Assembly (NCBI GenBank): GCA_003558625.1
Contig: PWPP01000035.1
Span: 1 to 13,329, forward strand
Source: Syntrophomonas sp.
GTDB lineage: Bacteria; Bacillota; Syntrophomonadia; Syntrophomonadales; Syntrophomonadaceae
Direction: 5' to 3'
Length of the DNA: 13,329 nt
Shown: piece by piece, positions 6,303-12,924 of the stretch
Numbering within the stretch: position 1 is the stretch's first letter
Layout of the letters: every line of letters starts with the position of its first letter
Translations under genes and position numbers: made by a program
The notes under the pieces: model-generated
Database searches by the model: none
The model's input: the letters and a program-made list of their open reading frames with translations, nothing else
Told to the model about the DNA's origin: nothing

Positions 6303-8348
6303 TTAGGGGATAATGTAGTCCTTGTTATACCGGGCATGTGGATTCCATAAAAGCCAGGTTTGAACTGCATTATCTTCCGTAGCTTCAATTTGAGCGCGGA
6401 ATTCTTCCCGGCCATAAGGAGGGAATCCCATTGTAAAAGCCTGCAGCCAAGGTCTGAGCCTGCAACCGGTATTTTGAAGCAGAGGTTTAAAGTCCTGAAG
6501 GGATTTATCTACGATTTCATAGGGGTGAGCATTAGGATTGGCAAAGCCATAATTGCCGGGACCATAGTGAGAAGGGTAAACCATTGGGGAAATATAATCT
6601 AAATAGGGTCCTAGCCGTTCAGCTCTTTGACCTATTCTTAAATCATCTTGGGCAAAGCCAATAAAACCAAACACGGCAGCGGAAAGAAGCTTATCCCAGC
6701 CTATTTGCTCCCGGGCATACCTGGTAAATTCCGTTATGATGTCCACCCGTGTCCTCGTGTCAGCAGGACCATAATCAGCGGTCCAGGCTGCCACCCCCTC
6801 GGGAAAACGGATATAATCGAACTGGACTTCATCAAAACCCAGCCGGTATGCTTCAAGGGCTAATTCAATATTATAATCCCATACGGCTGTAGATTTTGGA
6901 TTGACCCATACTCCCCCTCCCAGGGGGGTGCCTTCTCTAGTTCTTACCATGTATTCCGGTTGTGCCTGGGCCAGCACCGGATCCCGGAATACCACGATCC
7001 GCGCAATAGAATATATGCTCCGCCTTCTTAAATCAGCCAGCATCTCCTCTAAAGGAAGGATGTTTTTTACCGCCCCGATTTCCCGGGCTTTTTCTACCTG
7101 GGAAGCAAAACCAATATAGCCGGATTCATCCTTTACATCCAGTTGAATACTATTCAGCTGGGTATTTTCAACTAAATTGATTGTGTTCTCCCATCTTTCC
7201 CGGGATGATGCGTAATAATAGGTGATATGTATGCCTTTGGCATTTTGCGCCTTTTCTTCAAGCCGGGGATCATATCCCTGGTTTTGCGGATCATATATGT
7301 TCAAATGATATTCATGCTCCTGGGGCAAGTATTCTTCCCATCCCTTAGGCAAAGAAACCAGCTCCGAATTGCCGTCACTGATATATCTCTTGTGCTCTAT
7401 CCGGTTTAACCACATAGTCAAACTGCTTTCTCCTTCATCATCGAACACCTGGATCCTCTGTATGCTATAAGGATCGTAATCCCGGTGATAAGGAGACAGG
7501 GCATCGCGCCATGCCCAAAGTACTATTCCCTTATGGCTGTATCTGGTATCACCACTCTTCCCCTCGATTAATAAATCAAAATGGGTAGGCATACCATCTT
7601 GGACGATTGCCATGGTAGAAGATTGGTAGCCAGGTAATGCCTCCTGGATATGCTCCTGCAATTTTGCTATTTCATAGGACAAAGTCTCTTCATCCAATCC
7701 CCTCATGTTGGCATGGGAAAAGGTATGATTCCCAATTTCAAACCCCCAATCTGCCAATAGCTGTAACTTTTTTTGCCAGTATTCTCTCTGTCCAGGTTCT
7801 CCGCCAAAAGGATAACCGTTAATAAAAAAGGTGGCATTTTGCCCGAAATCAGGGTGTTTATTGGCGAAATCCAATAAAATACCTACGGCTGAGTCGGGAT
7901 CCACTTCCAGCTCCCCGTTTTTATCCTTTAAGCGAAATTGACCGGTGGTGCTGTCATCGAAGGTAATAACCGCCGGGGATTTTCCCGCAGGTATATCGAT
8001 GTTTCCCGCTATATAATCATTTAACCCAACCGATACATATCCCCGGTCATATAGCTCCTGTAAATCCTGGCGAAAATTTGCCGGAGTCCGAGTCCATCTT
8101 CCTTCCACCTCACCTATCTGGTGATAAACCAGAACAGGCACACTTCCTAACTCATTTGCCTTTATCTCCCAGGCTATTTTTTCCCAGTCTTTTTCCTGGT
8201 CCAGACCCCCTTCCCCGAACACGGGCAAGTTGTTTGTTCTTTTTTCATTATCCAACCAACCGGGTATACCCTGAAAAACAATAAACATTAGTCCGGTCAT
8301 TACGAACAAGCCTGATACCACAAAAATTATTACACGTTTTTTTATCAT
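6303..8348 (-). CDS. Membrane-anchored polysaccharide deacetylase fused to DUF4015-type glycoside hydrolase-like domain
   Basis: 681 residues. Residues 4-26 form a signal anchor (KRVIIFVVSGLFVM...), so the enzyme should act outside the membrane. Residues about 70-335 are a NodB/CE4 domain: VPVLVYHQIG (70-79), TFDDS (129-133, usually TFDDG) with Asp131 and Asp132, and GNHTFSH with metal-type His208 and His212. RIQVF and KRYISDG later in this half fit a Gram-positive deacetylase subfamily. Residues about 372-675 match the DUF4015 glycosidase-like TIM-barrel family: LDVKDESG (403-410), RIVVFRDP, WVNP, DEVQFDYIRFP (506-516) and SPMVYPSHY (587-595). The layout recalls PgaB, a deacetylase joined to a glycosidase, but the second family differs. 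The substrate is unknown; exopolysaccharide or wall glycan is inference. The start at 8348 follows CTCCTTT (AAAGGAG) at 8358-8364; an ATG at 8381 adds 11 residues without a ribosome site. Base composition is visibly more AT-rich than addAB. Confidence 0.85.
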   Translation of the reverse strand: MIKKRVIIFVVSGLFVMTGLMFIVFQGIPGWLDNEKRTNNLPVFGEGGLDQEKDWEKIAWEIKANELGSVPVLVYHQIGEVEGRWTRTPANFRQDLQELYDRGYVSVGLNDYIAGNIDIPAGKSPAVITFDDSTTGQFRLKDKNGELEVDPDSAVGILLDFANKHPDFGQNATFFINGYPFGGEPGQREYWQKKLQLLADWGFEIGNHTFSHANMRGLDEETLSYEIAKLQEHIQEALPGYQSSTMAIVQDGMPTHFDLLIEGKSGDTRYSHKGIVLWAWRDALSPYHRDYDPYSIQRIQVFDDEGESSLTMWLNRIEHKRYISDGNSELVSLPKGWEEYLPQEHEYHLNIYDPQNQGYDPRLEEKAQNAKGIHITYYYASSRERWENTINLVENTQLNSIQLDVKDESGYIGFASQVEKAREIGAVKNILPLEEMLADLRRRSIYSIARIVVFRDPVLAQAQPEYMVRTREGTPLGGGVWVNPKSTAVWDYNIELALEAYRLGFDEVQFDYIRFPEGVAAWTADYGPADTRTRVDIITEFTRYAREQIGWDKLLSAAVFGFIGFAQDDLRIGQRAERLGPYLDYISPMVYPSHYGPGNYGFANPNAHPYEIVDKSLQDFKPLLQNTGCRLRPWLQAFTMGFPPYGREEFRAQIEATEDNAVQTWLLWNPHARYNKDYIIP

Positions 8349-8357
8349 TTTTACCTG

Positions 8358-8364
8358 CTCCTTT
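8358..8364 (-). promoter_or_regulatory. Ribosome binding site that sets the deacetylase start
   Basis: On the - strand AAAGGAG lies nine bases before the ATG at 8348. It rules out the longer form beginning at 8381, whose extra codons would run through the ribosome site into the edge of repeat copy 2. Confidence 0.8.
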
Positions 8365-8390
8365 ACCATGATAAGAGTCAAAAGTCAAAC

Positions 8391-8595
8391 GAGTCAAACG
8401 GGGACGGTTCTTTTTGACTCCGTTGCGTTCTTCGGCGCCGCCTTTCCGGAGAAGTAAGAAAAAAGGACGCGATACTGTCCGGAAAATCTCCGGACGCACT
8501 GTCAAATAGAAAAACATAATGGATGGGGTCAACACACAGGTAAAACAAAGGGTAGTCTCCTTATTCAATTTGGTGAAGTCAAGGCCTGACCCCAT
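8391..8595 (+). repeat. Dispersed palindromic repeat, copy 2 (205 bp)
   Basis: It has the same orientation and length as copy 1. The right half of the outer arm has changed to TTTTGACTC (8412-8420), which no longer pairs perfectly with GAGTCAAAC at 8391. It pairs perfectly with an extra GAGTCAAAA at 8375-8383. The inner hairpin GTCCGGA (8477-8483), AAATC, TCCGGAC (8489-8495) is perfect. ATGGGGTCA (8523-8531) faces TGACCCCAT (8587-8595). It lies in the leader of the deacetylase gene. Confidence 0.9.
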
Positions 8596-8620
8596 TTGGT
8601 GAAGTCAAGGCCTGGCACCA
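8569..8620 (+). repeat. 26-bp tandem units at the right end of repeat copy 2
   Basis: TTTGGTGAAGTCAAGGCCTG begins a 26-base unit at 8569 that recurs at 8595 and starts a third time at 8621 before diverging. The second unit ends GGCACCA where the first has GACCCCA. Period and boundaries differ from the 42-bp duplication of copy 1, so the two expansions arose separately. Confidence 0.85.
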
Positions 8621-8838
8621 TTTGGTGAAATTTGATGAGCGGGAAGAAGCCAGAATCTCTGTTTTGACATGGAAGATACGGAAGAAGGAACCAGCAGCAG
8701 CTGGAGTATAGACTTGTGGGAATGATGATGGTGGCTCGATGGTATCGGGGAAGGGCGGCATGGCTCCTCCCGGATCAATCCTTCTACACTCACCATGGTT
8801 TTACGACCGGAGTATTCCGGCGGTTTACCGGTGTATGA

Positions 8839-9708
8839 CTAGGGAATATACTGTTCACTGATACCGGTGATCAAACCGTCCTGGATCGTTATTCTATAGG
8901 GAGCAGGGTATTCCTGTAGCCGCTGCGCCAGCCCGTCCAGATCCGTCTGCATGGGATGGGACAGGTCCTCCTGGTCCAGGATATAAATCTCTAACTCTTC
9001 TGCCAGGGGATAGGCTTCTTCCTCTACCACCGGGTTATGGATGTAATAGCCGTTGGGGAAATCCTTATCGGCATCCAGTCCCAGTTCCTCAACCCTTGCG
9101 CTATCTGTCTGCTGCACCCATTCGACCTCATCTATGACCAGGCTCCGGTCCTGGCTATCCAGACCAAGGATATAGGCCATGATCGATCGGATGTTGCCCT
9201 GGGCCGGAGCGGGTTGGAGCAGGGAAAAACTCTCTAAGCTGCGGGCAAATGCCTGTTCCATTTCCCTGTATTCAGTCTGCAGCTTAGCCGGTACCCCCGG
9301 TGGGACCTGCACATCAGTGGGTAGGGCCCAGCCAAAATAATACTCCTCGTTTTCATCCAGGTATCGAAAATTATAGGCATCGGTCAACTGTTGCAGATCA
9401 TCTCGGCTGTAGAGCGTCTTTTCGTATATTTCGATTCTCCCCACCGTCCCCATGGTACCCTGGGGATCCATGCGGTTGATCTCTCGGTGCAAAAAATATA
9501 CGGTATGGCCGTGTTCCCGCACATAGGTCTTCTCATAGAATTCCGGGGTCATTTCCAGAGAAAAGCCATACTGCTCGTTTAAATAAACCACATCGGTAAC
9601 CCGCTGCACATAGCACCCGGCCATGAACAGGATGCTGCCACCCAGAGCCAGCAGCAGGATCAACGATAAAATGATCATGTTGCGCGGGTTCGTTTTTGCT
9701 TTTTCCAT
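8839..9708 (-). CDS. Uncharacterised lipoprotein or membrane-anchored protein
   Basis: 289 residues; no confident family assignment. The N-terminus has a positive stretch (MEKAKTNPRN) and a hydrophobic segment at about 11-30, followed by FMAGC with Cys32, a somewhat poor lipobox that could make this a lipoprotein; otherwise it is a signal anchor. The mature part is acidic and soluble-looking. Residues about 40-130 (LNEQYGFSLEMTPEFYEKTYV) resemble small extracytoplasmic domains of Gram-positive bacteria. Residues about 185-250 (VIDEVEWVQQTDSARVEELG, then DFPNGYYIHNP) resemble a pattern seen in secreted Firmicute proteins of unknown function. The start at 9708 follows AAGGCAGG on the - strand. 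The gene lies upstream of the deacetylase on the same strand, but the 490-base gap with a repeat makes co-transcription uncertain. Confidence 0.75.
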   Translation of the reverse strand: MEKAKTNPRNMIILSLILLLALGGSILFMAGCYVQRVTDVVYLNEQYGFSLEMTPEFYEKTYVREHGHTVYFLHREINRMDPQGTMGTVGRIEIYEKTLYSRDDLQQLTDAYNFRYLDENEEYYFGWALPTDVQVPPGVPAKLQTEYREMEQAFARSLESFSLLQPAPAQGNIRSIMAYILGLDSQDRSLVIDEVEWVQQTDSARVEELGLDADKDFPNGYYIHNPVVEEEAYPLAEELEIYILDQEDLSHPMQTDLDGLAQRLQEYPAPYRITIQDGLITGISEQYIP

Positions 9709-10188
9709 GTTTCCTGCCTTTCTCTACCGTGAGATTTGCATCTTGCTCGGCGACCGCTATGATGAGGTAAAGAGTACCGGCACAGTGCCATCCGGCTGGA
9801 TCCACCTGCTGGACATCAATCGTTTACGGGTGCTGCTAGCGGCGATGCGGCCCGCGAAAAAAAAACGGCCTATTTTGTGTTTCTGGCCCGGAAGGGAAAT
9901 CCCACTATCCCTCAAAGCCTCATCTTTATCTTATACAATTTCAGCGAAAAAAAATAGGGGACAGACGGAAACGGCAACACCCCTGTCCGGTAATAATGCA
10001 TACCAGCAGGGTTTGAAACGGTTGAAAGGGCCCGTGCTTCCCGTCGGTGGGTAAAAAAGTGAGCACTCCAACCGGAATAGAAGGAATAACGGAATGGCCG
10101 TGGAACAACTGGAAATGCGGTCATTCCGAGCCCGGCCGCTGGCAGCCGGGCTATCATAATACTCATTCATAATAGAAGAGAGAGCACC
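9709..10188. other. Intergenic region with several dyads and no recognised gene
   Basis: A + strand open frame crosses 9623-10054, but its first third is antisense to the lipoprotein gene. The remainder (LYREICILLGDRYDEV..., about 9722-9880) has no family I recognise, so it is not called a gene. Visible items are the dyad GGCACAGTGCC at 9779-9789, an A9 run near 9858, GGACAG (9959-9964) opposite CTGTCC (9983-9988) following an A-rich stretch and AGGGG, and the double hairpin at 10090-10152. Confidence 0.5.
10090..10152. repeat. Two abutting hairpins
   Basis: CGGAATGGCCG (10090-10100) pairs with CGGTCATTCCG (10118-10128) over 11 positions with one G-U pair. The next base begins AGCCCGGC (10129-10136), which pairs perfectly with GCCGGGCT (10145-10152). 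There is no T run on either strand, so this is not an ordinary terminator. The adjacency recalls paired REP elements or a structured RNA leader. It lies 37 bases before the broken GNAT gene. Confidence 0.7.
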
Positions 10189-10665
10189 ATGGATTTAGTC
10201 CTGGAATAATTGATCCCGACAAGCAAGAATTATCGGAAAGAGCAGCCTGATCTATGCAGCCGATCCGGAATTTATAAGCGGGTCTTCGGTGACCCCGATT
10301 ATGGGCGCAACCTTATCAGGACCCTGCTAAAAAGGGACCTTATCGTCAGTAAGAAGATGGATAAGGCAGGGTATTTTATCCATACCATCTGCGTCCATGC
10401 CCATTTCCGCCTCCGGGGTATAGGTCGCTTTCTGCTAGAAGCGGTAGTACGCGACTATCCCGAATGTTTTATTGACGTCAATATCAACCGGCCGGAAGCC
10501 CTGACCTTTTACCAGAGCCTGGGCTTTATAATCGTAAGCAACAATATGATGCGCCACCAAAATAAAGAGATGGGCCCTTATAACCTGAAAAGAGGGCAAC
10601 CCGGAGTAAAAACAGGGACGGTTTGGCATGCTACCTTTACAAGTAAAAACCGGGGCGGTTCTTGA
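10189..10665 (+). pseudogene. GNAT-family N-acetyltransferase, frameshifted and internally shortened
   Basis: The C-terminal half reads as a GNAT acetyltransferase: AGYFIHTICVHAHFRLRGIGRFLLEAV contains the acetyl-CoA-binding R-x-x-G-x-G (RLRGIG), and NINRPEALTFYQSLGF is the typical last-strand region. The N-terminal half is spread over different frames. ATG at 10189 gives MDLVLE then a stop; frame 3 gives GIIDPDKQELSERAA from 10203 then a stop; frame 2 gives LIYAADPEF from 10247; frame 1 resumes with VFGDPDYGRNLIRTLLKR. Together these form a plausible GNAT N-terminus, so at least three indels are inferred. The stretch between LLKR and YFIHTI seems too short and lacks the usual central strands, suggesting a deletion. 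A TTG at 10210 could start a 151-residue fragment, but activity is unlikely. The last 20 or so codons run through repeat-like DNA. Confidence 0.65.
10606..10661 (+). repeat. Imperfect direct repeat resembling the left arm of the dispersed repeat
   Basis: GTAAAAACAGGGACGGTTT (10606-10624) and GTAAAAACCGGGGCGGTTC (10643-10661) match at 16 of 19 positions, 37 bases apart. Both contain a variant of the GGGGACGGTTC core of the three long repeats, but the rest of the element is absent. They lie over the 3' end of the GNAT pseudogene. Confidence 0.55.
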
Positions 10666-10939
10666 ATTAAATTTGCTCTGGTTGTTTCGTCCCACCTATA
10701 TTTTAATGACCTCCGCCCGCGACCAAAAAAACCCGGATCCCATCTTTACCTGGTATGGTGTCGTCAGGTGAAGCTTTGCCGGTCAAGCCCCTGGCTCCCT
10801 AAACCGGGGTCCGGGTCAAAGGAGTCACACAATTTGATCCGGATAAGATAAAATAAAAATAAATACAGCACTAAAAAAGATAGCCGGAAACAAAAGGGCC
10901 TGTTTCTTCTACAGTCATTTTGAGATCGGAGGGGATCTT
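10666..10939. other. Intergenic region before the zinc-ribbon gene
   Basis: No gene is seen. The stretch 10840-10875 is very AT-rich (GATAAGATAAAATAAAAATAA) and could hold a promoter, but no standard -35/-10 pair is clear. GAAACA/TGTTTC forms a small hairpin near 10888-10907 without a T run. Confidence 0.45.
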
Positions 10940-11209
10940 GTGGAGTTAAATAAGTTCTGTCAAAGTTGTGGCATGCCCATGTCGGATATAGCTGAGATGT
11001 ACGGAAAAAACGCAGATGGGAGCACGAACTGGGATTACTGCAGCTATTGTTTTGCCCAGGGATCTTATACTGCTGATGTATCCATGGAAGAGATGATCGA
11101 AATCTGTGTTCCCCACGTGGTCAATGCAGTTCCTGATATGACCGAGGAACAGGCGAGGAACATGATGCAAGAATTTCTTCCGCAACTGAAACGCTGGAAA
11201 AAAAAATAG
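10940..11209 (+). CDS. Small zinc-ribbon protein (zf-ribbon_2 / putative zinc ribbon family)
   Basis: 89 residues starting at GTG, five bases after a strong GGAGGGG (10928-10934). Cys7-x2-Cys10 (FCQSCGMPM) and Cys34-x2-Cys37 (DYCSYC) form a four-cysteine zinc site. Together with NADGSTNWDYCSYC and a following EEMIEICVPHV segment, this is the pattern of a widespread family of small bacterial proteins called putative zinc ribbon; its function is unknown. The C-terminus is basic (LKRWKKK). The length is typical, so the gene appears complete. The TAG stop (11207-11209) abuts a partial GAGTCAA that precedes repeat copy 3, so the element landed immediately after the gene or trimmed it. Confidence 0.85.
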   Translation: MELNKFCQSCGMPMSDIAEMYGKNADGSTNWDYCSYCFAQGSYTADVSMEEMIEICVPHVVNAVPDMTEEQARNMMQEFLPQLKRWKKK

Positions 11210-11217
11210 AGTCAATC

Positions 11218-11419
11218 GAGTCAACCGGGGACGGTTCTGTTTGACTCATTTGAGTTCTTCGGCGCCGCCTTGCCAGACAAGTAAGAAAGGGACGCGATAC
11301 TGTCCGGAAAATCTCCGGACGCGCTGTCAAATAGAAAAGCATAATGGATGGGGTCAACACATAGGTAATTAAAGGGTAGCCTCCTTATTCAATTTGGTGA
11401 AGTGAAGGCCTGACCCCAT
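11218..11419 (+). repeat. Dispersed palindromic repeat, copy 3 (202 bp)
   Basis: Same orientation as copies 1 and 2, about three bases shorter through small deletions. The left arm is GAGTCAACC (11218-11226) with GTTTGACTC intact; an extra GAGTCAA lies at 11209-11215. The inner hairpin GTCCGGA (11302-11308), AAATC, TCCGGAC (11314-11320) is perfect. The right end finishes TGACCCCAT at 11419 with no tandem units, so this copy shows the basic element. It lies between the zinc-ribbon stop and the leader of the polymerase gene. Confidence 0.9.
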
Positions 11420-11674
11420 ATTTACATATTTATTAAGCGGACCGTGATGCCTGGATGGTATCGAACCTGGTTTAGGTGGCTGCATATTTTTGTTTATGTA
11501 AAAAAGCAGCGCTTGAAGGGGCCGGATGGCTGTTTTTCCATGGGTGTAGATTATCATACTATCATAGATGTCTTTTTGTGACTTCACCTCAAACGCCGGC
11601 GCCAGGTGCTGGTCCCGGAGCTATGAGACCCTTAAACCGGGGGGAAGATATTTCCGGATGTGCCGGTTGCCAAA

Positions 11675-11680
11675 GGAAGG
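11675..11680 (+). promoter_or_regulatory. Ribosome binding site that sets the polymerase IV start
   Basis: GGAAGG lies eight bases before the ATG at 11689. This start places the catalytic DLNAFYAAVE nine residues from the N-terminus, as in other DinB proteins. Confidence 0.8.
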
Positions 11681-11688
11681 ATAAATGG

Positions 11689-12915
11689 ATGGAACGAACC
11701 ATACTCCATTGTGATCTGAACGCTTTTTATGCTGCGGTGGAATGCCTGTACCGGCCGGAGTTAAGGGATGTGCCTATGGCGGTGGCAGGGGACATGGAAA
11801 GCCGCCGCGGTATTATCCTGGCTAAAAACGAGCTGGCCAAGCAGCAGGGAGTAATAACGGCTGAAGCCATATGGCAGGCCCGGAGGAAATGCCCGGATTT
11901 GGTCCTGGTGCCGCCCCGCCATGGCAGGTATCGTAAATATTCCTTGCTGGTGCACCAAATCTATGACCGCTACACCGACATGGTTGAATCTTTTGGGATT
12001 GACGAGGCCTGGCTTGATGTCAGCGGGAGCCGGAATCTGTTTGGCAGCGGCCGGGAGATAGCGGATGAGATCAGGGCTGCCGTTAGGACGGAGCTGGGGC
12101 TTACGGTTTCGGTGGGGGTTTCCTTTAACAAGGTCCTGGCCAAGCTGGGGAGCGACTATAAAAAGCCTGATGCCACTACGGTTATCGACCGGGAAAACTA
12201 TAAAGAGATTGCCCATCCCCTTCCGGTTTCGGAGCTGATGTATGTGGGCCCTGCCGTAACGGCGGTTTTGGCGAAACTGGGCATAAAAACCATCGGCCAG
12301 CTGGCCGGATTTGACAAGAAGATGATTGTGTCCAGGCTGGGCAAAGGGGGGGCCATGATTCATGATTACGCCAACGGTCTGGATGACAGCCCCGTTGGTT
12401 GGGCCCATGAGTCCCGGGAAGTGAAATCAATCGGCAATGGCATGACATTTAGGCGCAATCTTTTGGGAATAGAGGATATCCGGGCCGGGGTGGCGGCTCT
12501 GTCTGACACCGTAGCCACCCGCCTGAGAAAGGCGGGACTGAAGTGCAGCACCGTGCAGGTGGTGATCAAAGACCCCGGCTTAAAGAGTATTTCCAGGCAG
12601 AAGAAGCTGGCGGAGCCGGTGCATTTAGCCCGGGAGATCAGCGCTGCCGCCATTGATATTATAAAGAGTGCATGGGGTGTAGAAGCCCCCATCCGGATGC
12701 TGACCATAACCGGGTTACAGCTGGTGGGTGTAAACCGTTCGGAACAACTCACTCTTTTTGGCGCCGATGAGGCGGGGCACAAGGACAAGATGGAAAAACT
12801 TGAAGCCACCCTTGATGCAATTCGCATTCGTTACGGAAAAGGGGCCATCTACTATGGATCTGTGATGAATAACGATATGGGCCTGGCGGATGATGGCGCC
12901 CGGGATGAAGAATGA
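11689..12915 (+). CDS. dinB: DNA polymerase IV (Y-family translesion polymerase)
   Basis: 408 residues, close to the usual length (B. subtilis Y-family enzymes are about 410). It copies past damaged template bases in the cytoplasm. MERTILHCDLNAFYAAVE carries catalytic Asp9 and the steric-gate region Phe13-Tyr14. SFGIDEAWLDVS carries Asp105 and Glu106, completing the metal site. GLTVSVGVSFNKVLAKLGSDYKKP is the conserved palm/thumb junction, and a helix-hairpin-helix-like LAKLGIKTIGQLA follows. The C-terminal little-finger domain ends in QLTLF (353-357), a good beta-clamp-binding motif, so the protein should be recruited by the sliding clamp. All key residues are present. No full SOS box is seen nearby. 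It is followed by a structured intergenic region and a convergent gene. Confidence 0.93.
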   Translation: MERTILHCDLNAFYAAVECLYRPELRDVPMAVAGDMESRRGIILAKNELAKQQGVITAEAIWQARRKCPDLVLVPPRHGRYRKYSLLVHQIYDRYTDMVESFGIDEAWLDVSGSRNLFGSGREIADEIRAAVRTELGLTVSVGVSFNKVLAKLGSDYKKPDATTVIDRENYKEIAHPLPVSELMYVGPAVTAVLAKLGIKTIGQLAGFDKKMIVSRLGKGGAMIHDYANGLDDSPVGWAHESREVKSIGNGMTFRRNLLGIEDIRAGVAALSDTVATRLRKAGLKCSTVQVVIKDPGLKSISRQKKLAEPVHLAREISAAAIDIIKSAWGVEAPIRMLTITGLQLVGVNRSEQLTLFGADEAGHKDKMEKLEATLDAIRIRYGKGAIYYGSVMNNDMGLADDGARDEE

Positions 12916-12924
12916 ACCCTAGCC

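Larger units (their letters stand above)
8349..8838. other. Intergenic region between lipoprotein and deacetylase genes
   Basis: Positions 8375-8620 are repeat copy 2 and its tandem units. Positions 8621-8838 contain small dyads (CCAGC/GCTGG near 8693, CCGGA/TCCGG near 8810) but no terminator with a T run and no recognisable gene. A + strand frame of about 55 codons ending near 8837 resembles nothing I know. Confidence 0.55.
11210..11688. other. Intergenic region between the zinc-ribbon and polymerase IV genes
   Basis: Positions 11210-11419 are repeat copy 3. The remaining 269 bases hold no recognised gene. An open frame extends upstream of the polymerase to an ATG at 11476, but its translation is unlike any polymerase N-terminus. 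CGAACCTGGTTTAG at 11462 resembles a Gram-positive LexA box only in its left half. Confidence 0.55.

Noticed and set aside
9623..10054. A 143-codon + strand ORF
   Set aside because: It begins antisense to the lipoprotein gene, crosses A-rich and palindromic DNA, has no ribosome site and no recognisable family.
11462..11475. LexA/SOS box CGAACCTGGTTTAG upstream of dinB
   Set aside because: Only the left half matches CGAACnnnnGTTCG, and it lies over 210 bases before the start codon.
11476..11688. N-terminal extension of polymerase IV from an ATG at 11476
   Set aside because: DinB proteins start a few residues before the DLNAFYAAVE motif, and GGAAGG precedes the ATG at 11689. The extra 71 residues resemble nothing.
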